A stretch of DNA of 25,770 nt, from the IMG/VR virus record IMGVR_UViG_3300025896_000178, positions 1 through 25,770 of that record; one strand, 5' to 3'. Position 1 is the first letter of the stretch, and each line of letters opens with the position of its first letter. The DNA comes from a virus. The position numbers were made by a program, and so were the translations under genes. The notes under the pieces are model-generated. The model searched no databases, was not told the origin of the DNA, and was given only the letters and a program-made list of their open reading frames with translations. Of the stretch, positions 7,530 to 15,616 are shown piece after piece.

Positions 7530-7776
7530 AATCTTCTTTATAATCTGTCCATACATTTACTTCAAATCCAATATCTCTCAACTGCTTTATCCTTATCTTT
7601 TGTAATTCACTTAAAACTCCTTTTGGTTGTTTAACTTCTATAAATTGGCAAATTCCATCTTTTAATGCTATTAAATCAGGTATTCCATTCATTGATGTTT
7701 TAATCAATTTAATTACAGTCCAACCATCCTTTTCGAGATTAAACTTAATTTTAGTTTGAATTGCGCTTTCTAACAT
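7507..7776 (-). CDS. VRR-NUC domain nuclease
   Basis: This 89-residue single-domain protein has the VRR-NUC layout: E3 in the first helix, NGIPDLI with D34, FIEVK with E47 and K49, and then LQKIRIKQL with Q59. These are the PD-(D/E)xK metal-binding and catalytic positions of the family. Stand-alone phage versions of this size are common. It may act as a structure-specific or Holliday-junction-type endonuclease. It sits downstream of the SF2 helicase in the same leftward cluster, which suggests a role in replication or recombination. Confidence 0.85.
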   Translation of the reverse strand: MLESAIQTKIKFNLEKDGWTVIKLIKTSMNGIPDLIALKDGICQFIEVKQPKGVLSELQKIRIKQLRDIGFEVNVWTDYKEDYEGKSIK

Positions 7777-8156
7777 TTCAATTCAGCTATTTGTCTTTCA
7801 AGTTCTGGTTTTTGATTCTCAAGTGCTATTGTCTTTTCAGAATTATCAGTTTTAAATCTAATTCTTGAAGTTCCGTTTCCTAAAGTAACCCATTTTTCTG
7901 AACCTGTATGATAAAATTCTAATTCATCTGAACTCCATTCTTTAGGAATATTACTTTCTAATATCTCAGAATAAGTTTGGAATTCACTAGAATAAAGTCT
8001 AACCACAATTCCATTATGATTAATGATATAAATAGTTCCACTATCTGATTTCCACATAGTATCTAAATTTACTTTTGATAAATCTACAATATATCCATAT
8101 GAATCTTGTACTATTAATGCATCTTTAAAATACTCTTTTACTTGTTCTATTTTCAT
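7770..8156 (-). CDS. 128-residue hypothetical protein sharing a C-terminal domain with the gene at 17867-18274
   Basis: The ATG at 8156 (MKIEQVKEYF) is chosen because a promoter-like TACATTTG lies just upstream. The in-frame ATG at 8180 would fall inside the preceding gene. The last 50 or so residues (ELEFY, a GS-W stretch, IRFK, then a Glu-rich helix) align with the end of the 135-residue protein encoded at 17867-18274. The two are therefore likely paralogues or share a domain. No signal peptide or catalytic motif was seen, and the function is unknown. Confidence 0.6.
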   Translation of the reverse strand: MKIEQVKEYFKDALIVQDSYGYIVDLSKVNLDTMWKSDSGTIYIINHNGIVVRLYSSEFQTYSEILESNIPKEWSSDELEFYHTGSEKWVTLGNGTSRIRFKTDNSEKTIALENQKPELERQIAELKC

Positions 8157-8161
8157 AATTT

Positions 8162-8452
8162 CTATTTGTTTGTTTGACAAATGTACAACTCTATTTCTAT
8201 TTCCGCACTATCTTTTTCAACTATTTTTATAAATTTATCAAAATAATCAAATTCAAACTCTATAAAACCTCCTGACAGCACTTTAAAGCTATAAATCCAA
8301 TGACTTTTTTCTGAATTAGAGGCTTTATCCCACATTGGTTTTCCAACTTTACTAATACCACTCCAACGAATTTCTTTACCTAATGGTGTTTTCTGTACAC
8401 TGAAATCTAGCCAATATTTAATTTTCTGAACTTGTATATATCCTTTATCCAT
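8162..8452 (-). CDS. 96-residue hypothetical protein
   Basis: The product starts MDKGYIQVQKIKYWLDF and has alternating hydrophobic and charged residues with several tryptophans, suggesting a small beta-rich fold. It overlaps the helicase stop by 8 bases, so it is coupled to it. No motif or family was recognised. Confidence 0.6.
   Translation of the reverse strand: MDKGYIQVQKIKYWLDFSVQKTPLGKEIRWSGISKVGKPMWDKASNSEKSHWIYSFKVLSGGFIEFEFDYFDKFIKIVEKDSAEIEIELYICQTNK
8178..8185 (-). promoter_or_regulatory. Possible internal promoter element TACATTTG
   Basis: TACATTTG on the - strand matches TAnnTTTG and stands 21 bases before the ATG at 8156, inside the 3' end of the upstream gene. No -33 TTG is found at the right distance. 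Confidence 0.35.
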
Positions 8453-9665
8453 CTCTTCTAAAATTTGATAATGTATAATTCTTTTTATCCATTACTGATT
8501 TATAAATATTATCTTCAATGCCTCCTTTTGCAAATATCCAATAAATATCATTGGTTTGTCTTTCCATTGTAGTAAGCCTATCTCTTGATTGCCAATAACT
8601 TGTAGCTGAAAAATCAATGTTATAATAAACTAAATACTTAGCCTTTTTTAAACTTATACCTTCACGACCTGATACAATTTGTAAAGCTATACATTTATAA
8701 GTTGAATTAAATTCATCTAAATCCTCTGTTAGAATATCTCCATAAACAGATTTTAAAGCGTTTAATTCTTCTTTAAATTTGTAGAATATCGCTATTTTAT
8801 CGCTATTAAACTTTTCTTTAATAAATTCTGCCTTGGAATAATCAATTACTTTGGAAGTTCCATCCTCAAATTTGCAAGTTCCTGATGATAATTGATGAAC
8901 CTTTTGCATTAACTTAACTCCAGTATCTCCTAATATTAATCCACCTTTTCCATCAACTACTTTGTCACGCTTTAGTCTTTTTATGATTTCATAAGTTATA
9001 GATTGCATATCACAATATAAAATATGTTCGTTTACAGTAGATGTAAATCCTGCTTCCGCTTGAGTAAAAGTAAGGATATAAGGCTTAACCTTTTCCATTA
9101 TTTTTGATTCAATTCCATCTTTATAGACTTTTACTCTTGCGTACCCTAGATTTTGTTCTGTTACATTAACATAGTCATTTGCCCATCTATAAAAAGTAGC
9201 ATATTCCTTAAATGGAGTGCTATTTGAAACCTGTAACTGATGATACCATTGAGAGAACGATTCAGGAGTTGGTGTTCCTGATAAAAATATCATTGGAACT
9301 TTGCAAAACCTTTTTCGTATATCCTTTTGGTATTTACTTGATTTTGGAAATGCTGATAATCCGTGAGCCTCATCTAATATAATTATATCAAAGTCATTCT
9401 CTTCAATCGTGTGTAAAGATTCTTTATTTATAATAGTTATATCATATAAATATCCAACATTATCATAATCAGATTTTATTGAAGTAAATGCCTTAATCTT
9501 TGTAATAAATAGAACATTTTTAGCTCCATAATTATAAGCAGTTTCAAGAGCGGTAATAGTTTTTCCACAGCGGACTTGCATCGATAAATAAACAAAACCT
9601 TTTTCTCTTAATATAACAAGTGCTTCTTTAGCTATTCTTTCTTGATAATCTCTAATTTTAAACAT
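8445..9665 (-). CDS. SF2 DEAH-box helicase
   Basis: The motifs of a superfamily 2 helicase appear in order over 406 residues: an RDYQ start (5-8), motif I as QVRCGKT (30-36), motif II DEAH (98-101), motif III SGTP (129-132), a motif V-like SGREGISL, and motif VI QSRDRL (359-364). Motif I lacks the usual first glycine but keeps GKT. Phage proteins of this SNF2/DEAH type translocate on duplex DNA in replication or recombination. The start overlaps the HNH gene by 8 bases (ATGTTTAA). The first 31 residues are similar to a truncated frame at 10246-10341, so this gene appears to be one of two partly duplicated 5' ends flanking an HNH insertion. Confidence 0.88.
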   Translation of the reverse strand: MFKIRDYQERIAKEALVILREKGFVYLSMQVRCGKTITALETAYNYGAKNVLFITKIKAFTSIKSDYDNVGYLYDITIINKESLHTIEENDFDIIILDEAHGLSAFPKSSKYQKDIRKRFCKVPMIFLSGTPTPESFSQWYHQLQVSNSTPFKEYATFYRWANDYVNVTEQNLGYARVKVYKDGIESKIMEKVKPYILTFTQAEAGFTSTVNEHILYCDMQSITYEIIKRLKRDKVVDGKGGLILGDTGVKLMQKVHQLSSGTCKFEDGTSKVIDYSKAEFIKEKFNSDKIAIFYKFKEELNALKSVYGDILTEDLDEFNSTYKCIALQIVSGREGISLKKAKYLVYYNIDFSATSYWQSRDRLTTMERQTNDIYWIFAKGGIEDNIYKSVMDKKNYTLSNFRRDG

Positions 9666-10134
9666 AGTATCTGTTTTTTAATACATTATAAATAGTAGAT
9701 ATATCAACATTATATTTAATTGACATTTCTTTTATATTTCCTTTTCTTCCTAATATTGCATTTAATCTAATAAACTCAACTTGATTATTATTTAATTTTC
9801 TAATTGGATTTATTTTACCTAAAACATTATAAGAATGTATTTCGTTTTCTGAATGACTACACCACTCTAAATTAGATAAATTATTATTCAATCCATTTCC
9901 ATCAATATGATTTACACAAAGTTTTTGTTTAGGATTCTCTATAAAATAAATTGCAACTAATCTATGAATTAAAAATCTTTCTTGAATATTGTCTTTACTT
10001 AAAGTAACTCTCAAATATCCTTTAACGCTTTCTTTTTTTAATACTCTAATTTTTGAGTAATTATTACTTCTTACGTTTCCGTAATTAGATACTTCATAAT
10101 TTTCAAAATTGTAAATTGTTTTCCATTCTTCCAT
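9658..10134 (-). CDS. HNH homing endonuclease with NUMOD4 and C-terminal HTH
   Basis: The ATG at 10134 starts MEEWKTIYNFENYEVSNYG, the classic NUMOD4 opening, so an upstream in-frame ATG at 10158 is rejected. The HNH core is visible as IHRLVA (H57), VNHIDGN (N75, H76, D78), NNN (83-85) and NLEW (88-91). Residues about 113-155 look like a helix-turn-helix (NNNQVEFIRL, then SIKYNVDISTIYNVLK) for site recognition. Such genes spread by cutting conserved sites in essential genes. It lies exactly between a 31-codon helicase stump and the intact helicase, which marks the probable insertion site. It is preceded by its own promoter-like element and a structured leader. Confidence 0.9.
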   Translation of the reverse strand: MEEWKTIYNFENYEVSNYGNVRSNNYSKIRVLKKESVKGYLRVTLSKDNIQERFLIHRLVAIYFIENPKQKLCVNHIDGNGLNNNLSNLEWCSHSENEIHSYNVLGKINPIRKLNNNQVEFIRLNAILGRKGNIKEMSIKYNVDISTIYNVLKNRYYV

Positions 10135-10141
10135 AATAAGC

Positions 10142-10222
10142 AAAAACCTGCACATCAAAAGGTCGTAGTCTTTATCAATGCAGGAATTTAATAAAATTTT
10201 TAGTTGTAGCTACGACTCTACT
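10142..10222 (-). ncRNA. Candidate pseudoknot RNA upstream of the HNH gene
   Basis: On the - strand, arm 1 GTCGTAG (10216-10210) pairs with CTACGAC (10168-10162). Arm 2 CCTGCA (10184-10179) pairs with TGCAGG (10152-10147), so the stems interlock as an H-type pseudoknot. TTTTT follows at once (10146-10142), as in an intrinsic terminator. TATATTTG lies exactly 10 bases before arm 1. The same layout with different sequence occurs at 15617-15724. It could be an independent small RNA or a leader controlling the HNH gene, whose ATG is 7 bases after the U-run. Confidence 0.5.
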
Positions 10223-10226
10223 GATA

Positions 10227-10234
10227 CAAATATA
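10227..10234 (-). promoter_or_regulatory. Promoter -7 element TATATTTG for the pseudoknot RNA / HNH gene
   Basis: TATATTTG matches the Bacteroidota -7 consensus. The predicted start of transcription, 4-7 bases downstream, puts the pseudoknot at the very 5' end of the RNA. The -33 element is poor. Confidence 0.5.
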
Positions 10235-10245
10235 CAAAAAAATAA

Positions 10246-10341
10246 TTAAACTTCCATCGATAGATAAACAAATCCACATTCTTTTAGGATTTTAGTAGCT
10301 TTTTTAGCTATTTCGTCTTGATAAGGTCTTAATGTTAACAT
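10246..10341 (-). pseudogene. 31-codon stump of a second helicase gene
   Basis: The frame starts with ATG 3 bases after the mazG-like stop and reads MLTLRPYQDEIAKKATK, ending GFVYLSMEV before a TAA. It matches residues 1-31 of the helicase (MFKIRDYQERIAKEAL, ending GFVYLSMQV) and stops just before the RCGKT of motif I. At DNA level, 21 of 23 bases around the codons for FVYLSM-V are identical. It is best explained as the 5' end of the original helicase gene, cut off by the HNH element. Confidence 0.75.
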
Positions 10342-10344
10342 ACT

Positions 10345-10749
10345 TTATTTTATTAAGTTTTGCGCCATCTCTGTTAAATAGTGAATCCCTTCATTACCGT
10401 TCTGACCAATAGCCTTCATTCGTTCGTCAGATTTTTCTTCATCATAAACATCTTTTACAAATTGACCGTTTTCCATTTTGCCTGTTCTCTTTGAGATTAC
10501 ATTGTAAGCAGATTCAAGACAAGATTCTAAACTTAAACCTTGCATTTCTGCTTGGATTATGATAGTTACTAAAATATCTCCTAAAGCATCTTCTATTTCA
10601 TCTCTATCATTGTTCTCAATAGCTAATTCAAGTTCATTGACCTCTTCTATTGTTTTTAAACATTGTGCTGTTGGTGTCCCATTCTGTAGAATACCTTTTT
10701 TCCTACCCCATTCAATAACTAATCCCTCTAATTCTTGATAATTTTTCAT
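10345..10749 (-). CDS. MazG-like nucleoside triphosphate pyrophosphohydrolase
   Basis: This 134-residue all-helical protein has EEVNE (35-39) followed by EIEDALGD (51-58), the EExxE and ExxD metal-binding pairs of MazG-type NTP pyrophosphatases. KRTGKM follows at about 87-92. The family hydrolyses (d)NTPs to monophosphates, and phage members have been proposed to adjust nucleotide pools or alarmone levels. It overlaps the upstream small gene (ATGA). The helicase stump begins 3 bases after its stop, so mazG and helicase were probably adjacent before the HNH insertion. Confidence 0.85.
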   Translation of the reverse strand: MKNYQELEGLVIEWGRKKGILQNGTPTAQCLKTIEEVNELELAIENNDRDEIEDALGDILVTIIIQAEMQGLSLESCLESAYNVISKRTGKMENGQFVKDVYDEEKSDERMKAIGQNGNEGIHYLTEMAQNLIK

Positions 10750-10922
10750 TTTATTTGTTTTTTAACTTCTTGGTAATAAATATAATCTTCGTACTCTAAG
10801 TTTTTTATACTTAATATCTCATCAACTGCTATTAACGCTGCTTTTTTAGACTGATATTTATCATAGTTAGTTATACTATTGTATTTACTAACTAATTCTT
10901 TTGCTTTTTCTTTTGGTGTCAT
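10746..10922 (-). CDS. 58-residue TPKEKA-family small protein
   Basis: It starts MTPKEKAKELVSKY, then has AALIAVDEIL and ends YYQEVKKQIK. The same pattern (TPKEKA-ELV-KY, ALIAVDEIL, WQEVKQEI) is found in the 77-residue protein at 20558-20791, so this family has two copies in the window. It is probably a helical bundle. Short proteins of this type are common in Bacteroidota phages, with no assigned function. It overlaps both neighbours by 4 bases. Confidence 0.75.
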   Translation of the reverse strand: MTPKEKAKELVSKYNSITNYDKYQSKKAALIAVDEILSIKNLEYEDYIYYQEVKKQIK

Positions 10923-11110
10923 AATCCTTTTTCTTTTTTATAGATTTCTAATAATTGTTTAATTGTTAATTCTCCCATATCTTGATAAGTCAATGAATCT
11001 AAATATTCTCCAAATCTGATAGCAAATTCATTTCTTTCATTTAGTAATTGAGTTTCACACTCTTTTACATTAATTTTTCCTATATCGAATAAATGCAATA
11101 TTTTTCTCAT
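10919..11110 (-). CDS. 63-residue hypothetical protein
   Basis: This is a charged helical protein starting MRKILHLFDIGKINVKE and ending LLEIYKKEKGL. It overlaps each neighbour by 4 bases (ATGA type), which supports it as a real member of the cluster. No family was recognised. Confidence 0.65.
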   Translation of the reverse strand: MRKILHLFDIGKINVKECETQLLNERNEFAIRFGEYLDSLTYQDMGELTIKQLLEIYKKEKGL

Positions 11111-11358
11111 TGTATTAGCTCGTCTATGTTAATATTATACTTTTCAAGTATTTCTCCTATTGTTTCTGACATCTTTTCTATTCCGACAAAAATTCCTTCA
11201 GATTGAAGTGACATATTACTTTCTTCTTCTCTTTCTAATTTTTTTCGTAATTGTAAAATATCAAATAATGCACAAGCCATAGCTAATGATTTATTTACCC
11301 TTTCAAACTCTAATGTATCATCTGGATTAGATAGGTCGAATATTAATTTTGCTTTCAT
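11107..11358 (-). CDS. 83-residue protein with FDLSNPDD motif
   Basis: The N-terminus MKAKLIFDLSNPDDTLEFER, followed by NKSLAMACALFDIL, is a recurrent pattern of a small phage protein family whose function is not known to me. The C-terminal part (from about residue 43) is a Glu-rich helix. It overlaps neighbours by 4 bases on each side. Confidence 0.7.
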   Translation of the reverse strand: MKAKLIFDLSNPDDTLEFERVNKSLAMACALFDILQLRKKLEREEESNMSLQSEGIFVGIEKMSETIGEILEKYNINIDELIQ

Positions 11359-11516
11359 CTTATTGTTATTTTTTTATGTGTTATTAAAATTTCATTTACT
11401 ACTTTTAAAGTATCTCTTATGGCTTCTTTTATAAGCTCCTCTTGGTCTTTATCAGTATTTTGCCAACCGTAATTAGCTTCTAATTCTTTAAATACTTTTG
11501 TTACTGTTATTTTCAT
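11355..11516 (-). CDS. 53-residue hypothetical protein
   Basis: The short frame starts MKITVTKVFKELEANYGWQN and continues as one long charged helix ending in basic residues. The start overlaps the upstream stop and the stop overlaps the downstream ATG, so it fills the gap in the overlapping gene chain. No family was recognised. Confidence 0.65.
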   Translation of the reverse strand: MKITVTKVFKELEANYGWQNTDKDQEELIKEAIRDTLKVVNEILITHKKITIR

Positions 11517-11767
11517 AATCCATCTATTTCAAAATCAATACCATTTAATAAATATGTTCCTCCCAACGGTTCTTTAACGATAACTTTAAGACTAAAATCT
11601 AAATTATTTTCACGAATATCTTTAAAATCTTTTATCTCACTATCTTTTCCATAATAATCTCTTATTATTAATAGGGCATTTTCTCTATCAGAAGCTACCC
11701 CTATTACCATTCTTTCTTTATCCGAGTAATCATATTCTATGATTACAATTACCATTTTATTTTTCAT
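11513..11767 (-). CDS. 84-residue hypothetical protein, possibly leaderless
   Basis: The product starts MKNKMVIVIIEYDYSDKER and alternates beta strands and helices, suggesting a small alpha/beta fold. A TACATTTG element ends 4 bases before the ATG, so the transcript may start at or next to the initiation codon. It is the first gene after the HNH-AP2 gene. No family was recognised. Confidence 0.65.
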   Translation of the reverse strand: MKNKMVIVIIEYDYSDKERMVIGVASDRENALLIIRDYYGKDSEIKDFKDIRENNLDFSLKVIVKEPLGGTYLLNGIDFEIDGL

Positions 11768-11771
11768 AATT

Positions 11772-11779
11772 CAAATGTA
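11772..11779 (-). promoter_or_regulatory. Promoter-like TACATTTG 4 bases before an ATG
   Basis: It matches TAnnTTTG on the - strand. The spacing to the ATG at 11767 is the same 4 bases seen at 17527-17534. No -33 TTG was seen. Confidence 0.4.
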
Positions 11780-11799
11780 TTACTTTTACTTTGATTAAA

Positions 11800-12276
11800 C
11801 TAATATATCTCTTCATTTAATTTTTTATAATATGCTTCTGATGCATCAAAGTCATTCTCAAAATACCCTATATGAATTGTTTTACCATTTATAGTTATTC
11901 TACTTCTCCATTTTTTCATTGTATTGTGCCAACAGACACCTACATAATTAGAAGTTGACTTTATATGTTTTTTATTTGTATTTTCTCTAGTGGTTACTAT
12001 CTCTAAATTATTTACATTATTATTAGTTTTATCAAAATCAATATGATTAATAACAAGTTTATGCCCACATATTTTGTGATTTAAAAATGATTCAGCTACT
12101 AACTGATGGACTTGAATAGTTTTTATCTTTTTATCCTTATATATATTTATTTTACAATACCCATTAAGACTTATACTTTGTTTTAATATTAATTCTTTAT
12201 TATTTTTAATATTCCCTAAATTTGATATTTTATATAATCCTTCATATCCTTTAATATCTTTATATACTTCTTCCAT
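11800..12276 (-). CDS. HNH homing endonuclease with NUMOD4-like start and C-terminal AP2 domain
   Basis: This 158-residue protein opens with VYKDIKGYEGLYKISNLG (NUMOD4-like). The HNH core is QVHQLVAESF (H57), INHIDFDKTNNN (N77, H78, D80) and NNLEIV (89-94). Residues 110-155 (NYVGVCWHNTMKKWRSRI, then GYFENDFDASEAYYKK) form an AP2-type DNA-binding domain, known in many phage HNH proteins. It lies 5 bases after the primase-helicase stop. Unlike the other HNH gene, no duplicated target fragment is visible beside it. Confidence 0.88.
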   Translation of the reverse strand: MEEVYKDIKGYEGLYKISNLGNIKNNKELILKQSISLNGYCKINIYKDKKIKTIQVHQLVAESFLNHKICGHKLVINHIDFDKTNNNVNNLEIVTTRENTNKKHIKSTSNYVGVCWHNTMKKWRSRITINGKTIHIGYFENDFDASEAYYKKLNEEIY

Positions 12277-12281
12277 AATTT

Positions 12282-14612
12282 CTAATATATTTGTTCTTCT
12301 TCTATTTTATTACCATCTTCAATCATAAACCAATAACATCCGTTACTTTTATCAGATGAATATTTGAAGTTTTTATAGTTAGCGTACTTCTGCATCCAGA
12401 TCTGGAATCGCTTGCTTGATAAATTGTAGTTTTTCCAATCAGGATATTCTCGTTTGAAATTATCAAGATAAACTGTTTTATCTAATCTTACATTCATAGG
12501 AACATTTTCATTATCAGTTACGTATTCATTGAAAGCAGAATCAGTTTCAGCAATAAACTTACGCTCTTTAATATTCTTAGCATTTTGTGCTATAAGACCA
12601 AACTTTAAATAAACCTGTAAACAATAAACCATATAATTATCAAACCTAGAAAACTCAGCTAAATCCCAATCATCAAATAACTGGTGTCCAAATTCATCTA
12701 TTGGATTCAAATGCTTACCGTAGTACTGAGCTATCTCAACTTCCCATCTACGTCTATCATGTGAGTTTCCTTCTCCTTTAATTGCATAATTAGTTGATAT
12801 AACCATCTTTGGAGAATCTTCTACACTTAATTTAATAGCATCTTTATTCTTACGCTCCAATGTCATTCCTTCAGTAACTAAACTAAATTTATGCTCAAAG
12901 TTGAAATTCTTTACAACATCATCAAATACTAATACCTGAGTTTCTGCACTTAAAGTTTGGTATGCAAATGATTTTTTATCATCAAATGTTTTACCATCCA
13001 ATATAGATACGTTTCTAATTTTACAAATTCCCTGTACAAATAAACCTTTACCTGTCCCTCCTTCAGGATTGTCACTAATAACCTCATCATTAAGAATTAC
13101 TGCTTTATTATTAGTTTTGTTCTTATAAGATGATAGCAAATATCCAACTACAGATTCTAATGGAAGTGGTTCATTACTTGCTATATTAGATATAAATTTC
13201 TGATATTCATTAGTATGCTCCTCTAAAACTATAAAATCTCTATTTATTATCTGCTTTTCCCAAATATATCCTTTTATGTCAATATATTGAATAAGTTGAG
13301 CATAATCTTTAGTTACTTCAAGTATTCCATTATTATAAGCTATATAAGAACAATCTTTAGTATCCTTTAGCATTAAAAACTCAACAGTTTCAAGCATCAA
13401 TAGGTATTGTTCGCTAAACATATTATTGTTTTTAGAACAGTAAATCCACACTTCAATCTCTTCTCTTTTCATTAAATAACTTAATACAAAGTCTTTAATC
13501 TTTTCAATTGAAGTTTCTACAACCTTATTTTGTTTTACGTGAACCAATGTTGGTACTTGAGCATCGTGAGGAAAGTACTTCTTAAACCCATTTTTCTCAA
13601 GAAACATTTTATATTTAAGTGAGTTTACTTCAACCTTTCCTTTATCATTAATCCACCAAAATACAGCATCTTCATCATCTTGCTTTGTTTTATCATAAAC
13701 TTCCTCGGAAATACCAAATTCCTGCATTACTGCCTTCTTGCCATTCTTTAAACTTGACTTAATTCTATCAATTTTAACATAATCCTCAAAGAACTTAGAA
13801 TCGAATTGTCGTTTGGCATAAGCAGACTTAACTGTAGTTCTTGTTTCCTGCTCAGAGAAATCTCCTATTACAATATTATTAAAGATATATCCTTCAGCAG
13901 TATAAGCTGAAATTCCATATTCACAAAATGCTCCTGCTATATCAAAGATAAATGCATTTCGTTCTCCATCATTAAAACCTCTCTTCCAATTGAAAGCCAT
14001 AATCTTATCAATAATCTTGCCTTCATCAGTAAGTGGAAGCATTGGAACTTTTTCAGATAACTTATAACCTTCATCGAATAATTCAGTATCGAATAATTCT
14101 GCATCATAATTTGTGTAAATATTCTCATCATAAGATTCAAAACAAACTCTATCCACGTTACAGTTGGCAATATCAAAATATTCACTTGGGAATTTCTTAG
14201 AGAAAGCTTTAAAGTATTTTGGATGTGATTCTTTTGTAGCTACAGGAATCCTAACAACTCCTTTTATACCATTGCCACTTGGAGATATGAATAGTAAACA
14301 AAAATGTTTATTCTGCTTCAATTCTTCCAAATGTATGTTAATTGATTCATTATCGGGGTATTTGTCGTAATCTACAACCATTAGTCCTGAATGTGCTACT
14401 AAAGAATTGGAATTTCTCTCTGTAAATTCTCCTGCAAATAAGATACAAGGAAGTGTGTTTTTCTTACTCTTATCCCCACTTCTTATTTGTTCGATAGTAG
14501 TCTTTGATTTACCACTTTTAATACGCTCTACAACATCTTCTATTGACATTGGATATGGAATATCTTTTGACTTAAATAAGTCCTTAAAAACGCTTATTTT
14601 AATGTTTTTCAT
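12282..14612 (-). CDS. Primase-helicase: BT4734/VirE-N-type primase fused to SF3 helicase
   Basis: This 776-residue replication protein has a BT4734/VirE N-terminal-type region, with HSGLMVVDYDKY (74-85), SPSGNGIKGVVRI (110-122) and DRVCFESYD (154-162). This is an archaeo-eukaryotic primase-like core in this family. A helical PriCT-like stretch (about 200-270) leads to an SF3 AAA+ helicase. Its Walker A is EGGTGKG (517-523), Walker B is VLVFDD (560-565), the sensor Asn is in ISTN (605-608), and DRRRWE (619-624) carries the likely arginine finger. It should prime and unwind at the phage origin. It is transcribed leftward behind the methyltransferase gene, with 2 bases between them. Confidence 0.9.
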   Translation of the reverse strand: MKNIKISVFKDLFKSKDIPYPMSIEDVVERIKSGKSKTTIEQIRSGDKSKKNTLPCILFAGEFTERNSNSLVAHSGLMVVDYDKYPDNESINIHLEELKQNKHFCLLFISPSGNGIKGVVRIPVATKESHPKYFKAFSKKFPSEYFDIANCNVDRVCFESYDENIYTNYDAELFDTELFDEGYKLSEKVPMLPLTDEGKIIDKIMAFNWKRGFNDGERNAFIFDIAGAFCEYGISAYTAEGYIFNNIVIGDFSEQETRTTVKSAYAKRQFDSKFFEDYVKIDRIKSSLKNGKKAVMQEFGISEEVYDKTKQDDEDAVFWWINDKGKVEVNSLKYKMFLEKNGFKKYFPHDAQVPTLVHVKQNKVVETSIEKIKDFVLSYLMKREEIEVWIYCSKNNNMFSEQYLLMLETVEFLMLKDTKDCSYIAYNNGILEVTKDYAQLIQYIDIKGYIWEKQIINRDFIVLEEHTNEYQKFISNIASNEPLPLESVVGYLLSSYKNKTNNKAVILNDEVISDNPEGGTGKGLFVQGICKIRNVSILDGKTFDDKKSFAYQTLSAETQVLVFDDVVKNFNFEHKFSLVTEGMTLERKNKDAIKLSVEDSPKMVISTNYAIKGEGNSHDRRRWEVEIAQYYGKHLNPIDEFGHQLFDDWDLAEFSRFDNYMVYCLQVYLKFGLIAQNAKNIKERKFIAETDSAFNEYVTDNENVPMNVRLDKTVYLDNFKREYPDWKNYNLSSKRFQIWMQKYANYKNFKYSSDKSNGCYWFMIEDGNKIEEEQIY

Positions 14613-14614
14613 AA

Positions 14615-15604
14615 TTATATATTTTTAAATATGTGAGCTACTATATCTACTGTCCAAGAATTTCCTAAAGCCTTATATCTTTGTGTATTACTTACTCCCT
14701 CTGTATAATTATCAGGAAACGTTTGAAGTCTTTCACATTCTAACGGAATTAACTTTCTTGCAAACTCTCTTTCATAATCGAATACTTTTGCTTGATGATT
14801 CCCTCCAGTAATTGTGGTAAGACAAGGACTTTTTCCAAACTCATCATATACTCGTTTAATATTATCATTTCCATTCATATTTAATACGGCTATCTTTTGA
14901 CATTTGTCATATCTAATAACTCCATAAGGAACTCCTTTATACATATTAGCAGTAAGACAAGCAGACTTTCCATTTATTAAGTTTCTATGGTATTCCCATC
15001 TTTGTTTACCGTTTCTTAATCTGCTCATATAATCTATAGCTTCATAGCTTAAATAATACTTATCTTCTACAGTTTCTTCCAAAATATCTGATAATACCAA
15101 CTTCTTATCTGTTGGTTGTTCTATCCCTTCTATGTTAGTCCAATAATACCTAACTCTATTTTGAGCTGAAAGAAGTGAACTATTTATAATAATAGGAGTT
15201 ACTCCAACATAATCTGATATTACATCTTGATACTCTTGTTTCATTCTAACATTTTCCAATAGAAATTTAACATTAGGATTTAACATTTTAATATGATTTA
15301 AAATATCAGAAAACTCAAAGAATAATTTACTTCTCTCATCGTCAAAGTTTAATTGCTTTCCTGCGATACTAAATCCTTGACAAGGACTTCCTCCAATTAC
15401 CAAATCAATAGTAGTTAAATCTATATCCCACTCTTTCCAATTTACTATACTACCCATTTGGATTGTATTAGGATAGTTTTTAGTTGTAACCTGAATAGCA
15501 TATTTATCTATTTCACTTGCGTAGTAGTTATCTACTTTAATTCCTGCTTTTTCTAAAGCAACTTGACCTGCCGATATACCATCGAATAAACTTAATACAT
15601 TCAT
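14615..15604 (-). CDS. C5 cytosine DNA methyltransferase
   Basis: The motifs of a complete C5-methyltransferase are in order over 329 residues. Motif I is LSLFDGISAGQ (4-14), which binds S-adenosylmethionine. Motif IV is GGSPCQGFS (71-79) with catalytic C75, motif VI is ENVR (117-120), and motif VIII is QNRVRYYW (148-155). Motifs IX-X lie near the end (ECERLQTFPDNYTE and YKALGNSW). The target-recognition region is about 165-265. No restriction gene lies beside it, so it is likely an orphan phage enzyme protecting phage DNA from host restriction. It has its own structured leader and promoter-like element. Confidence 0.93.
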   Translation of the reverse strand: MNVLSLFDGISAGQVALEKAGIKVDNYYASEIDKYAIQVTTKNYPNTIQMGSIVNWKEWDIDLTTIDLVIGGSPCQGFSIAGKQLNFDDERSKLFFEFSDILNHIKMLNPNVKFLLENVRMKQEYQDVISDYVGVTPIIINSSLLSAQNRVRYYWTNIEGIEQPTDKKLVLSDILEETVEDKYYLSYEAIDYMSRLRNGKQRWEYHRNLINGKSACLTANMYKGVPYGVIRYDKCQKIAVLNMNGNDNIKRVYDEFGKSPCLTTITGGNHQAKVFDYEREFARKLIPLECERLQTFPDNYTEGVSNTQRYKALGNSWTVDIVAHIFKNI

Positions 15605-15616
15605 AATTAATTAAAT

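Noticed and set aside
10142-10240. Group I intron around the HNH gene
   Set aside because: The helicase stump and the intact gene overlap in content (both encode residues 1-31), so splicing would not rebuild one reading frame. I see no convincing P, Q, R and S core elements; the pseudoknot explains the pairing.
13937-14628. Three frames inside the primase-helicase gene, one on the same strand and two antisense
   Set aside because: They are shadows of the long gene with its clear motifs.
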